From: PALSA-555 sp035468285
Lineage (GTDB): Bacteria > Actinomycetota > Acidimicrobiia > IMCC26256 > PALSA-555
Reading direction: 5' to 3'
DNA: 25,008 nt
NCBI GenBank assembly: GCA_035468285.1
Contig: DATISY010000076.1
Coordinates: forward strand, 1-25,008
Shown here: one piece after another, positions 15,001 through 24,423 of the stretch
Position numbering within the stretch: position 1 is the first letter of the stretch
How the letters are laid out: each line of letters opens with the position of its first letter
Program-made: the position numbers and the translations under genes
Notes under the pieces: generated by a model
What the model was told of the DNA's origin: nothing
The model's input: only the letters and a program-made list of their open reading frames with translations
The model's database searches: none

Positions 15001-15753
15001 TCAGCCGCCGACGGCGCCCAAACGGGTCAGGGCGGCGGCGGCGTACTGGGGGTCGAGCTCGAAGCCGAGGAAGCGCCGCCCCAGCTCGAGGGCGGCGACC
15101 CCGGTGGTTCCTACCCCCGTGAAGGGATCCAGGACCAGGTCACCGGGCCGGCTTGCTATCTCTACCAGGCGGCGGACCACGGCGAGCGGCTTTTGTGCCG
15201 GGTGCTTGGGGTCCTTGACCCGCTCATGCCCGGCACAGACGGGAGCCTCGATGAAATTGTGCATGTCTCGCTGGCGCCCGAAGTTCCAGGTGTGACCCCG
15301 GTCCCAGCAGCAGACGACCAGCTCGCACGAGTTGAGGAACCCCGCCCGGCGCAGCTTCGGTGCCGGGTTCGTCTTGTGCCAGACCAGGAACTGGAAGGTG
15401 TCGAAGACGGGGTCGAACACCTCGTGCCAGCGGCCAAGCAGGTTGTAGGAGGTGAAGGCGATCAGGTTGCCGTGGGGGGCGAGGACCCGGCGGAGTTCGT
15501 CGAGCCAGTCGCCGGGGTCGAACGCGACCCGGTCCCAGTCGGCGACGTCGTTGTTGAAGTCGGAACGCCAGCTCATCTCGATGTTGCCCCGCGAGTACCC
15601 CGCCAGGTTGTAGGGCGGGTCGGTGCAGATCAGATCCACGGAGTCGTCCGGGACGGCGCCCAGGAGCTCGCGGGCGTCACCGACTCGCAGCGCGAAGGTC
15701 TCGACGGAGGTCGGTTCAGCGGGGAGAGTCACCGGACCATCGAAGCAGATCAC
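15001..15753 (-). CDS. orphan DNA N4/N6-methyltransferase
   Basis: A 250-residue S-adenosylmethionine-dependent methyltransferase of the N6_N4_Mtase family. The catalytic motif DPPYNL is at 45-50. The SAM-binding motif DPFTGVGTTG is at 209-218, near the C-terminus, which is the beta-class order (catalytic motif first, SAM motif last). KPLAVVRRLVEIAS precedes it, as in the family. The target-recognition part between is short. DPPY is compatible with adenine-N6 or cytosine-N4 methylation, and the target site cannot be read from sequence. No restriction endonuclease is adjacent, so it looks solitary. GTG 15753 is the best start; longer frames rely on a TTG at 15849. It is divergent from xseA, with a 95-base shared upstream region. 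Confidence 0.88.
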   Translation of the reverse strand: MICFDGPVTLPAEPTSVETFALRVGDARELLGAVPDDSVDLICTDPPYNLAGYSRGNIEMSWRSDFNNDVADWDRVAFDPGDWLDELRRVLAPHGNLIAFTSYNLLGRWHEVFDPVFDTFQFLVWHKTNPAPKLRRAGFLNSCELVVCCWDRGHTWNFGRQRDMHNFIEAPVCAGHERVKDPKHPAQKPLAVVRRLVEIASRPGDLVLDPFTGVGTTGVAALELGRRFLGFELDPQYAAAALTRLGAVGG

Positions 15754-15811
15754 CTCACGTCGGCCGCGGTCTTCGTCCCAGCCGGGGGCAGGGCCGTGTT
15801 CTGGCCTGGGG

Positions 15812-15817
15812 GATACT
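15812..15817 (+). promoter_or_regulatory. possible -10 box for xseA
   Basis: GATACT, a one-mismatch TATACT, lies 32 bases before the xseA ATG in the divergent region shared with the methyltransferase gene. Transcription would begin near 15825. No clear -35 is seen. Confidence 0.3.
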
Positions 15818-15848
15818 GGCGTGGTGCGCCCACCCCGGTTCGCGGCCA

Positions 15849-17180
15849 ATGACTGAACAGCCCTCCCTGCTCGATCCGGAACCGGGCCCCCCCACCCTCA
15901 GCGTCGCCGAGCTGAACCAGACGATCAGCCGTGCGCTCGGTGAGACGTTCCCGGCGCCAGTGTGGGTCCGCGGCGAGGTGCAGGCCCTCCACGTGTCTCG
16001 TAACCAGCACACCTACTTCGAGCTCGTCGAGAAGCACGAGCAGCGAGACCAGGTCCGAGCCGCGATCCGGGTCGCGTTGTTCCGCGACGACCGCCCGGGT
16101 GTGAACCGGGCGTTGCGCGACGCCGGGCTTCGCCTCGCCGACGGGGTCGAGGTGCGCATCCGCGCCCGTGTCGACTTCTGGCCCCCCGCCGGCCGCCTCC
16201 AGTTGGTCATGACCGCGATCGACCCGTCGTTCACCGTCGGCCGCCTGGCCGCGGACCGCGACCGGATCCTGCGCGCCTTGGCGGCCGAAGGCGTGCTCCG
16301 CCGCAACGCGGCGTTGCCGATGCCGGTCGTGCCGCTCCGCGTGGGGCTCGTGACGAGCGGGGGCAGCGCCGCGTACCGAGACTTCGTCCACGAGCTCGAA
16401 GCGACGGGGTACGCGTTCCGTGTCGCGCACTGCGACGTCCGCGTGCAGGGCGCAGCAGCGTCGCGACGACTCGTCTGGGCGTTGCGTCGCCTCGCGCGAG
16501 AGCAGCTCGATGTGATCGTCGTCGTCCGGGGAGGCGGCGCGCGGAGCGACCTGGCGCCGTTCGACACCGAGATGGTGGCACGGGCCATTACCGAGATGCC
16601 GGTACCGGTCTTGACCGGGATCGGGCACGAGACCGACCGCACCGTTGCTGACGAGGTCGCGCACACGAGCGTCAAGACGCCGACCGCCGCCGCTGCGCTG
16701 CTGGTCGAGCTCGTGAACGACTACGTCGAGCGGCTCGCCTACGTGACCCATCGGGTGTCGATGCGAGCGCGAGGGGTGTGCGCGGTCGCGCGCCGCGAGG
16801 TCAGCGGCGTTGCCAGACGGGTCAGCCGTGTCGTGCCCGCCTCCCTGGACCGCGAGATCCGGATGCTCGACGCCCACCGACGTCGAGCGGCCGAATCGGG
16901 GCAGCGGGGGGCTCGCCGCGGGACCGAGGCCGTCGACGGACGACACGACCGTGTCGTTGCCGCGGCGCGCCGCCTGGCGCGCGTCGAAGAGGTCCGCGTC
17001 GAGGCGACCGCAGCCCGCCTGCGCGCCCTCGACCCCCGCCGGGTCCTCGAGCGCGGCTATACGATCACGCGCGACGCACAGGGCCGAGCGGTGCGCACCG
17101 CGATCGCCGCCGCCGCGGGGGCGTTGCTGGTCACCGAGACAGCCGACGGAGAGATCCGCAGCCGCGTGGAGGATGGATGA
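15849..17180 (+). CDS. xseA: exodeoxyribonuclease VII large subunit
   Basis: A 443-residue catalytic subunit of exonuclease VII, which degrades single-stranded DNA from both ends in repair. The N-terminal OB-fold (about 16-115) starts LSVAELNQTISRAL and includes VWVRGEV. The nuclease core has VGLVTSGGSAAYRDF (about 160-175), DVIVVVRGGGARSDL (about 220-235), VLTGIGHETDRTVADEVAH (about 255-275) and KTPTAAAALL. An Arg/Ala-rich helical region (about 290-400) is the arm that packs against XseB. The C-terminus has the family motif DPRRVLERGYTIT. Length is typical. ATG 15849 is the first start in frame; no strong ribosome binding site is seen. Its stop overlaps the xseB start (ATGA). Confidence 0.95.
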   Translation: MTEQPSLLDPEPGPPTLSVAELNQTISRALGETFPAPVWVRGEVQALHVSRNQHTYFELVEKHEQRDQVRAAIRVALFRDDRPGVNRALRDAGLRLADGVEVRIRARVDFWPPAGRLQLVMTAIDPSFTVGRLAADRDRILRALAAEGVLRRNAALPMPVVPLRVGLVTSGGSAAYRDFVHELEATGYAFRVAHCDVRVQGAAASRRLVWALRRLAREQLDVIVVVRGGGARSDLAPFDTEMVARAITEMPVPVLTGIGHETDRTVADEVAHTSVKTPTAAAALLVELVNDYVERLAYVTHRVSMRARGVCAVARREVSGVARRVSRVVPASLDREIRMLDAHRRRAAESGQRGARRGTEAVDGRHDRVVAAARRLARVEEVRVEATAARLRALDPRRVLERGYTITRDAQGRAVRTAIAAAAGALLVTETADGEIRSRVEDG

Positions 17181-17416
17181 GCGCCCAGCCAGCGGAGCCC
17201 GGCTACGCGGCGGCCATGGCTGAGCTCGAGGCGATCCTCGACGAGCTCGAGGGTGACCAGCTCGACGTCGACCGGCTTGCCGAGCGGGTCCAGCGGGCCA
17301 GCGAGCTCCTCAAGGTCTGCCGGGCCCGAATCGCGCGCGCCCAGCAGGACGTCGATCGCATCGTCTCGGATCTCGAGGACTTCGACTCCGTCGAGGACGA
17401 CGATCCCGAGCGCTGA
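17177..17416 (+). CDS. xseB: exodeoxyribonuclease VII small subunit
   Basis: A 79-residue small subunit, the usual length. It forms helical pairs around the XseA arm. Family pattern: YAAAMAELEAILDELEGDQLD, DRLAERVQRASELLKVCRARI and an acidic tail (EDDDPER). ATG 17177 overlaps the xseA TGA by four bases (ATGA), and GGAGG lies just upstream inside xseA, so the two are translationally coupled. Convergent with the next gene, with only 2 bases between stops and no room for a terminator. Confidence 0.95.
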   Translation: MSAQPAEPGYAAAMAELEAILDELEGDQLDVDRLAERVQRASELLKVCRARIARAQQDVDRIVSDLEDFDSVEDDDPER

Positions 17417-17418
17417 CC

Positions 17419-18150
17419 TCAGCCGCCGAGCGCGTCGACCGCTCCCACGGCCGCGTCGTCGAACGGCCAGTTCGTCTCGAGGTGCCGGTTCCCCTCGACC
17501 TGCATGTCGTAGATCCACCAGAACACGTAGATCCCACAGGTCACGATCGAGACGATGACCCGCGCCACGTAGTTCTGGCGACCCTTGACGCGGCCGGGGT
17601 CGGGGTTCGGCAACGTGACACCCAGCCGGGCGTAGATCGCGCTCAGATCGGCCTCGATCGCCCCTTCGGCGCGGTCGTGGGTGTCGAGATCCCGGTCGAT
17701 CAAGATGAAACCGACGATCTGCGCGATCCCTGCCCCGACGACGCGCGCGCCGCCGGCGACGATGTCGATCACCAGCCAGATCGTCGGATCTCGAAACTCC
17801 CGGGTCAGGCCCCGCAGGACCTCCAGGGACGCCGCGACTCGCTCGAACGCGGGTCGCAGCTCATCGGCGAGACCCCGCTCGGTTGCCCGTTCCCACGCGA
17901 ACGCGTTCGCGCCGTCGAGCAGATCGAGGCGGCGCTGGTTGTGGTCCCGGTCGCGTCGCATCAGCTGGTAGAAGAGGAAGAACCCGAAGATCCCGCACGT
18001 GATGATCGTCAAGAAGACGTTCAAGCCAGGACCGGTGAAGTAGTAATCGGTCGTCTGCCGTCGGGCGTACGCCGCCCGCACCTGGGCCGCGGGACTCACC
18101 GTCGGGGGCTGCCACGCAGCCGGCGGTGGCGATGGCGGGAGCGTGCTCAC
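17419..18150 (-). CDS. DUF4234-like membrane protein with duplicated TCGI segments
   Basis: A 243-residue membrane protein. After a Pro-rich N-terminus (PPSPPPAAWQPP) come two similar hydrophobic segments. The first is FLTIITCGIFGFFLFYQLM (about 47-65). The second, near the C-terminus, is IVSIVTCGIYVFWWIYDM (about 202-219). The pattern T-C-G-I-aromatic followed by a Tyr and polar residues is that of the DUF4234 domain. Between them are a helical charged region and a third hydrophobic stretch (VGAGIAQIVGFILI). Function is unknown. GTG 18150 is chosen because a TAGGGT box ends exactly 7 bases before it and no ribosome binding site is present, the architecture of a leaderless mRNA. Confidence 0.75.
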   Translation of the reverse strand: MSTLPPSPPPAAWQPPTVSPAAQVRAAYARRQTTDYYFTGPGLNVFLTIITCGIFGFFLFYQLMRRDRDHNQRRLDLLDGANAFAWERATERGLADELRPAFERVAASLEVLRGLTREFRDPTIWLVIDIVAGGARVVGAGIAQIVGFILIDRDLDTHDRAEGAIEADLSAIYARLGVTLPNPDPGRVKGRQNYVARVIVSIVTCGIYVFWWIYDMQVEGNRHLETNWPFDDAAVGAVDALGG

Positions 18151-18402
18151 GCGTCGGACCCTATCGTTCTGTGTCACTCTGTCGTTCGGTGGGAGGCGGG
18201 CCCATGGCCCCTGGTGCCGGTTGTCGACTGCCGCGAGCTTGACCACGGTCGAGATCCTGGGACGCCGACGACGGGCTGGTGTTCTCGTCGGGTTGGTCCC
18301 GCGTCCGACGCCGACGGGCGCCACCGAGCACCATCCCGCCGGTGTGGTGGTGAGGGCTGGTGGACGCGATCCGCGCGCAGTACCGCGGCGCAGGCGCGCG
18401 GG
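18151..18402. other. intergenic region with leaderless-type promoter
   Basis: Between the SRPBCC gene and the DUF4234-like gene, both minus strand. Apart from the -10 box at 18158-18163 nothing recognisable is seen. Open frames crossing it have no family resemblance. Confidence 0.4.
18158..18163 (-). promoter_or_regulatory. -10 box of leaderless promoter for DUF4234-like gene
   Basis: On the minus strand TAGGGT (TANNNT) is followed by exactly 7 bases and then GTG 18150. This is the spacing at which transcription starts on the G of the start codon. No clear -35 is seen. Confidence 0.5.
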
Positions 18403-18909
18403 CTACGAGGACTGATCTGCTCGGCTGCGCCGCGCCCGGTGCCAGCGCAACCCGCCTTCCAGCGCGGCGAGGATCGTGTCGTTGTCCCGCGACAGTCGGC
18501 GGTGCACGTAGCGCTCCAGCCCGATGCGGCGCATGACCGGCCGGAACGTCTCGTAGGTCTCATGGAAATGGACTCGGGTTCGACCCTCGCCGAGATCCTC
18601 GAGCCGGGTGTGGCCGGTCGCTCGCGACCACAGCGGCTTGCCGATCGCGTCGTAGCGCCACGATTCCGTCGGTCGTACCTCGGTGAGCCACTCCCAGGAC
18701 TGCCCCACGCCACCCGAGAGCAAGAACCGGGGCACCGGGAACCAGCAGTGGCGGACCAGCCCCTCACCGGTCTCGTCTCCCGGGTGCAGGATCTCGATCC
18801 GGGTACGAACGTCGCGTGGTTGAGGCCGGTCGGGCGCGCGGTACCAGAACAGCTCCCAGACCTCGTCACGCGGTGCGTCGAGGTCGACCGTGAACGAGTG
18901 CTCCTGCAT
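18403..18909 (-). CDS. SRPBCC family protein
   Basis: A 168-residue START/Bet v1-like lipid- or ligand-binding protein, typical domain length. It opens with the strand pattern HSFTVDLDAPRDEVWELFWY. Later come SWEWLTEVRPTESWRYDA and TRLEDLGEGRTRVHFHETY, and the long C-terminal helix that closes the pocket (about 130-160). Ligand is unknown. ATG 18909 has GGAAGG 8 bases upstream. A TACGCT box on the minus strand at 18971-18976 could start a transcript with a leader of about 55 bases. It is divergent from the cystathionine beta-synthase gene; unlike the SRPBCC gene near 4733 it is intact. Confidence 0.8.
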   Translation of the reverse strand: MQEHSFTVDLDAPRDEVWELFWYRAPDRPQPRDVRTRIEILHPGDETGEGLVRHCWFPVPRFLLSGGVGQSWEWLTEVRPTESWRYDAIGKPLWSRATGHTRLEDLGEGRTRVHFHETYETFRPVMRRIGLERYVHRRLSRDNDTILAALEGGLRWHRARRSRADQSS

Positions 18910-18970
18910 CCGTGCTGCCTTCCGAGGTCCGTCGACGGGTGCTCCCCGTGACCTGCTCCCGACAGCCCGG

Positions 18971-18976
18971 AGCGTA
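18971..18976 (-). promoter_or_regulatory. possible -10 box for SRPBCC gene
   Basis: TACGCT (TANNNT) on the minus strand in the divergent region, 62 bases before the start codon. The same hexamer serves the divergent gene at 19074. Confidence 0.3.
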
Positions 18977-19073
18977 GGCCAGGCGCGCACGAGCGGGACG
19001 GGCGTCGAGCCCATCGAGCCTGCACACGTCGCGCTCCGCCACCGCGTCCGCGAGAGCGGCTCTCGGCGGGCGG

Positions 19074-19079
19074 TACGCT
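19074..19079 (+). promoter_or_regulatory. -10 box of leaderless promoter for cystathionine beta-synthase
   Basis: TACGCT (TANNNT) followed by exactly 7 bases and then GTG 19087. No ribosome binding site precedes the GTG, which supports a leaderless mRNA and this start. No clear -35 is seen. Confidence 0.5.
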
Positions 19080-19086
19080 CGGCGCC

Positions 19087-20514
19087 GTGTCGGACGCCTC
19101 CTCCTCGCCCGACCCGTCGGCGCGCGCGCCGGACATCGCCGGCTCGCTGCTCGACCTCGTCGGGAACACACCGCTGGTCCGGCTCGGACGCGTCGGGCGG
19201 GACCTGGCATGCGACCTCGTCGCCAAGGTCGAGCTGTTCAACCCGGGCGGCAGCGTGAAGGATCGCCCGGCGATCGCGATGATCGACGACGCTGAGCGGC
19301 GGGGCCTGCTCGTTCCGGGCGGGACGATCGTCGAGCCCACATCTGGCAACACGGGCGTCGGCCTGGCGATCGTCGCCGCGCAGCGTGGCTATCACTGCAT
19401 CTTCGTGATGTCCGACAAGATGTCAGATGAGAAGGTCGCGTTGCTGCGCGCGTACGGCGCGGACGTCGTCGTCTGCCCGACCGCCGTCCCACCCGAGCAT
19501 CCCGACTCCTACTACTCGGTGGCGGACCGGCTGACCCGGGAGACCCCGAACGCGTTTCGCCCGAACCAGTACTACAACCCGGCCAACCCGGACGAGCACG
19601 AGCGCTCCACCGGCCCCGAGATCTGGCGGCAGACCGCGGGGCGCATCACGCATCTCGTCGCCGGCGTCGGCACCGGCGGGACGATCACGGGTGTCGCGCG
19701 GTACCTCAAGGATCAGAACCGTGACGTGCAGGTCATCGCGGCCGACCCCGAAGGGTCCGTGTTCTCGGGTGGAACCGGTCGCCCGTACCTCGTCGAAGGT
19801 GTCGGGGAGGATTTCTGGCCCCCGACGTACGACCCGGGGCTCGTCGACCGCACGATCATGGTGTCCGACACCGAGTCGTTCGCCGCGGCGCGACGGGTGA
19901 CGCGTGAGGAGGGCCTACTCATCGGCGGCTCGTGCGGCACCGCGGTGCACGCCGCCCTCGTTGTCGGCGCGGAGCTCGGACCCGACGCCCTCGTCGTCGT
20001 CATCCTTCCTGATTCGGGCCGCGGCTACCTGTCGAAGATCTTCAATGACGAGTGGATGACGAGGTTCGGCTTCCTGATCCAGCCCGGGCCCACCGCGGGC
20101 GACGTCCTGACGGCCAAGAACGCGAACCGTGACCGTTCGATCGCCGATCTGGTGCTGATCACGCCCGACGAGCCGGCCCGCCGCGGCTTCTCGCTCATGC
20201 GCGACCTTGGCGTCAGCCAGCTCGTCGTCAGCGTCACGAAGGAGCTGCCGCTTGCGGCGAAGGAGGTCATGGGCACGCTCAGCGAGCTGGAGCTCATGGA
20301 CAAGGCCTTCAACGACCCGGCGGTGCTCGACCGGCCGGTTGGTGAGCTGATGGAGCCGTCCATGCCGATGGTCGGGATCGGTGAGACGGTGAGTGACGTC
20401 GTCGACCGGCTCGACGCTGCCACCTCCGTGCTGGTCATCGATGGGGGACACCCGATCGGGGTCGTGACGCGTCAGGACGTCCTGCAGTTCCTCGCGTCGC
20501 GCGCCCCGGGATGA
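19087..20514 (+). CDS. cbs: cystathionine beta-synthase
   Basis: A 475-residue PLP enzyme that condenses serine with homocysteine to cystathionine, the first step of reverse transsulfuration. The PLP lysine is Lys58 in NPGGSVKDR. The PLP-ring Asn is in TSGNTGVG (85-92), and the phosphate loop is GVGTGGTITG (193-202). The catalytic domain ends near residue 340. Two CBS domains (about 360-475) follow, as in mycobacterial and eukaryotic enzymes, where they regulate activity. There is no N-terminal haem domain. O-acetylserine sulfhydrylases lack the CBS pair, which favours cystathionine beta-synthase. GTG 19087 is supported by the leaderless promoter. Four bases separate it from the cystathionine gamma enzyme gene. 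Confidence 0.92.
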   Translation: MSDASSSPDPSARAPDIAGSLLDLVGNTPLVRLGRVGRDLACDLVAKVELFNPGGSVKDRPAIAMIDDAERRGLLVPGGTIVEPTSGNTGVGLAIVAAQRGYHCIFVMSDKMSDEKVALLRAYGADVVVCPTAVPPEHPDSYYSVADRLTRETPNAFRPNQYYNPANPDEHERSTGPEIWRQTAGRITHLVAGVGTGGTITGVARYLKDQNRDVQVIAADPEGSVFSGGTGRPYLVEGVGEDFWPPTYDPGLVDRTIMVSDTESFAAARRVTREEGLLIGGSCGTAVHAALVVGAELGPDALVVVILPDSGRGYLSKIFNDEWMTRFGFLIQPGPTAGDVLTAKNANRDRSIADLVLITPDEPARRGFSLMRDLGVSQLVVSVTKELPLAAKEVMGTLSELELMDKAFNDPAVLDRPVGELMEPSMPMVGIGETVSDVVDRLDAATSVLVIDGGHPIGVVTRQDVLQFLASRAPG

Positions 20515-20518
20515 GCGC

Positions 20519-21667
20519 ATGACCGACGGGTTCGAGACGCGGGCCGTCCACGCCGGACAGGACCCCGATCCCACGACGGGCGCGGTTGTCACCCCGATCA
20601 CGCTCTCCACGACGTTCGCCCAAGCCAGCGTGAACGATCACGCCGGCTTCGAGTACGCGCGGACCGGGAACCCGACCCGAGCCGCGCTCGAGACGTGCGT
20701 CGCCTCCCTCGAGGGCGCGGCGCACGGCGCGGCCTTCGCCAGCGGCATGGCCGCCGAGGATGCGGTGCTGCGAGCCCTGACCCGGCCCGGATCCCACGTG
20801 CTCCTCCCGCTCGACGCGTACGGCGGGACGTTCCGGCTCGTCGCCCGCGTGCTCGGTGAGACGGCCGGTGTGACCTGGAGCGCCGCGGACCTCGCGGACC
20901 TGGCGGACGTGGCGGCCCACTGGCGCGACGGCACCACGGTCGTCTGGGTCGAGACGCCCACGAACCCGCTGCTCGGCTGCGTCGACATCGCCGAGGTGGC
21001 GGCCTTCGCCCACGCGCGCGGCGCCCGCGTGGTCGTGGACAACACGTTCGCGACCCCGTACCTCCAACAGCCGCTCGCGCTGGGTGCCGACCTGGTCGTG
21101 CATTCGTCGACGAAGTACCTCGGCGGTCATTCCGATGTCCTCGGCGGGTTCGTGGCCCTCAACGATTCCGGGCTGAGCGAGCGCCTCGCATTCCTGCAGA
21201 ACGCCACCGGTGGGGTCCCATCGCCGTTCGACTGCTACCTCGTCTTGCGCGGCGTGAAGACGCTCGCGGTCCGCATGGACCGGCACTGCGCGAACGCCCG
21301 CGCCATCGTCGAGCTGCTCGCTAGCCACGCGGCCGTCACGCGTGTGCTCTACCCCGGGCTCACCGATTACCCGGGGCACGAGGTCGCTGCCCGGCAGATG
21401 CGCGACTTCGGTGGGATGGTCAGCTTCGTCGCGGCCGGCGGTGAGGACGCGGCCCTGTCGTTGGTCGCCGAGACGCGCCTGTTCACACTGGCGGAGTCGC
21501 TCGGGGCGGTGGAGAGCCTCATCGAGCACCCGGCGCGGATGACGCACGCGTCGGTGGCGGACTCGCCGCTCGCGGTCGACTCAGCGCTCGTGCGGCTCTC
21601 CGTCGGCCTCGAGACCGCGGCGGATCTCGTCGCTGACCTCGGCGCGGCCCTCGACACGGTCGCCTGA
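20519..21667 (+). CDS. metB: cystathionine gamma-synthase / gamma-lyase
   Basis: A 382-residue PLP enzyme of the Cys/Met metabolism family. PLP lysine Lys199 sits in HSSTKYLGGHSD. YARTGNPT (47-54), ASGMAA (74-79) and VETPTNPLL (144-152) are the usual PLP and substrate motifs. The sequence alone does not separate gamma-synthase from gamma-lyase. Next to cystathionine beta-synthase, cleavage of cystathionine to cysteine (reverse transsulfuration) is the more natural role, although actinobacterial orthologues are often named MetB. ATG 20519 follows the cbs stop by 4 bases, so translation is likely coupled. A strong hairpin follows the stop. Confidence 0.9.
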   Translation: MTDGFETRAVHAGQDPDPTTGAVVTPITLSTTFAQASVNDHAGFEYARTGNPTRAALETCVASLEGAAHGAAFASGMAAEDAVLRALTRPGSHVLLPLDAYGGTFRLVARVLGETAGVTWSAADLADLADVAAHWRDGTTVVWVETPTNPLLGCVDIAEVAAFAHARGARVVVDNTFATPYLQQPLALGADLVVHSSTKYLGGHSDVLGGFVALNDSGLSERLAFLQNATGGVPSPFDCYLVLRGVKTLAVRMDRHCANARAIVELLASHAAVTRVLYPGLTDYPGHEVAARQMRDFGGMVSFVAAGGEDAALSLVAETRLFTLAESLGAVESLIEHPARMTHASVADSPLAVDSALVRLSVGLETAADLVADLGAALDTVA

Positions 21668-21684
21668 GCCGGCCCGGCCAGCAT

Positions 21685-21716
21685 CGGCCGCGGCAGCCGC
21701 CCGGCTACCGCGGCCG
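21685..21716. terminator. strong bidirectional terminator hairpin between metB and sdhB
   Basis: CGGCCGCGG (21685-21693) pairs with CCGCGGCCG (21708-21716). Inside, AGCCG (21695-21699) pairs with CGGCT (21702-21706), separated by one mismatch, giving 14 bp in all around a CC tip. It fills the 50-base gap between convergent genes. No T-tract follows, as is common in actinobacteria. Confidence 0.7.
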
Positions 21717-21717
21717 G

Positions 21718-22482
21718 CTACGCCTGCTGGGCGGCGAGGCGCCGCTGCTTGAACTGCGCCTTGACGTAGTCACGGTTCATGAGTGCGATGAAGTCGATCG
21801 AGATCTCCTTCGGGCACGCGGCTTCGCACTCGCCGTGGAGTGTGCACGACCCGAAGTGGCGCTCCATCTCGTCGACCATGTGGATCACCCGTTCCCACCG
21901 TTCGGGCTGACCCTGGGGGAGGAGGTTCAGGTGCTCGATCTTGGCTGCGGTGAAGAGCTGCGCGGCGCCGTTCGGGCACGCGGCGACGCACGCGCCGCAC
22001 GCGATGCACGCCGCGGCGTCCATCGCGGTGTCGCTCACCGGTTTGGGAATGAGGATGAGGTTGGCGTCCGGGGCGCTCCCGGTGGGGGCCGTGATGTAGC
22101 CGCCCGCCTCGACGATCCGGTCCAAGGCTGACCGGTCGACGCAGAGGTCTCGGATGATCGGGAACGCCTTCGCCCGCCACGGCTCAACGGTGATGTGAGC
22201 CCCGTCGGCGAACTTGCGCATGTGGAGCTGGCATGTGGCCGTGCCCAGCTCGGGGCCGTGAGCCCGACCGTTGATCATCATCGAGCACGATCCGCAGATC
22301 CCCTCCCGGCAGTCATGGTCGAACTCGATGGGGGTCTGGCTTTCCGAAATGAGGTGCTCGTTGAGCACGTCGAACATCTCGAGGAACGACATGTCCGGGC
22401 TGACATCGTCGAGCTCGTAGGTCTCGAACCCACCGGGGGCGGTCGGGCCAACCTGGCGCCAGACCGTGAGGGTGATCTTCAC
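21718..22482 (-). CDS. sdhB: succinate dehydrogenase iron-sulfur subunit
   Basis: A 254-residue electron-transfer subunit of complex II. The N-terminal plant-ferredoxin-type domain carries the 2Fe-2S cysteines in CREGICGSC (58, 63, 66) plus C84. The C-terminal domain has CIACGACVAACP (159-170) and CTLHGECEAACP (213-224) for the 4Fe-4S and 3Fe-4S clusters. All ligands are present. Start GTG 22482 has GGAG about 11 bases upstream. It is the last gene of sdhC-sdhA-sdhB, 15 bases after the sdhA stop. Confidence 0.95.
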   Translation of the reverse strand: MKITLTVWRQVGPTAPGGFETYELDDVSPDMSFLEMFDVLNEHLISESQTPIEFDHDCREGICGSCSMMINGRAHGPELGTATCQLHMRKFADGAHITVEPWRAKAFPIIRDLCVDRSALDRIVEAGGYITAPTGSAPDANLILIPKPVSDTAMDAAACIACGACVAACPNGAAQLFTAAKIEHLNLLPQGQPERWERVIHMVDEMERHFGSCTLHGECEAACPKEISIDFIALMNRDYVKAQFKQRRLAAQQA

Positions 22483-22497
22483 CGTGTGACTGCTCCG

Positions 22498-24419
<1,922 letters not shown>

Positions 24420-24423
<4 letters not shown>

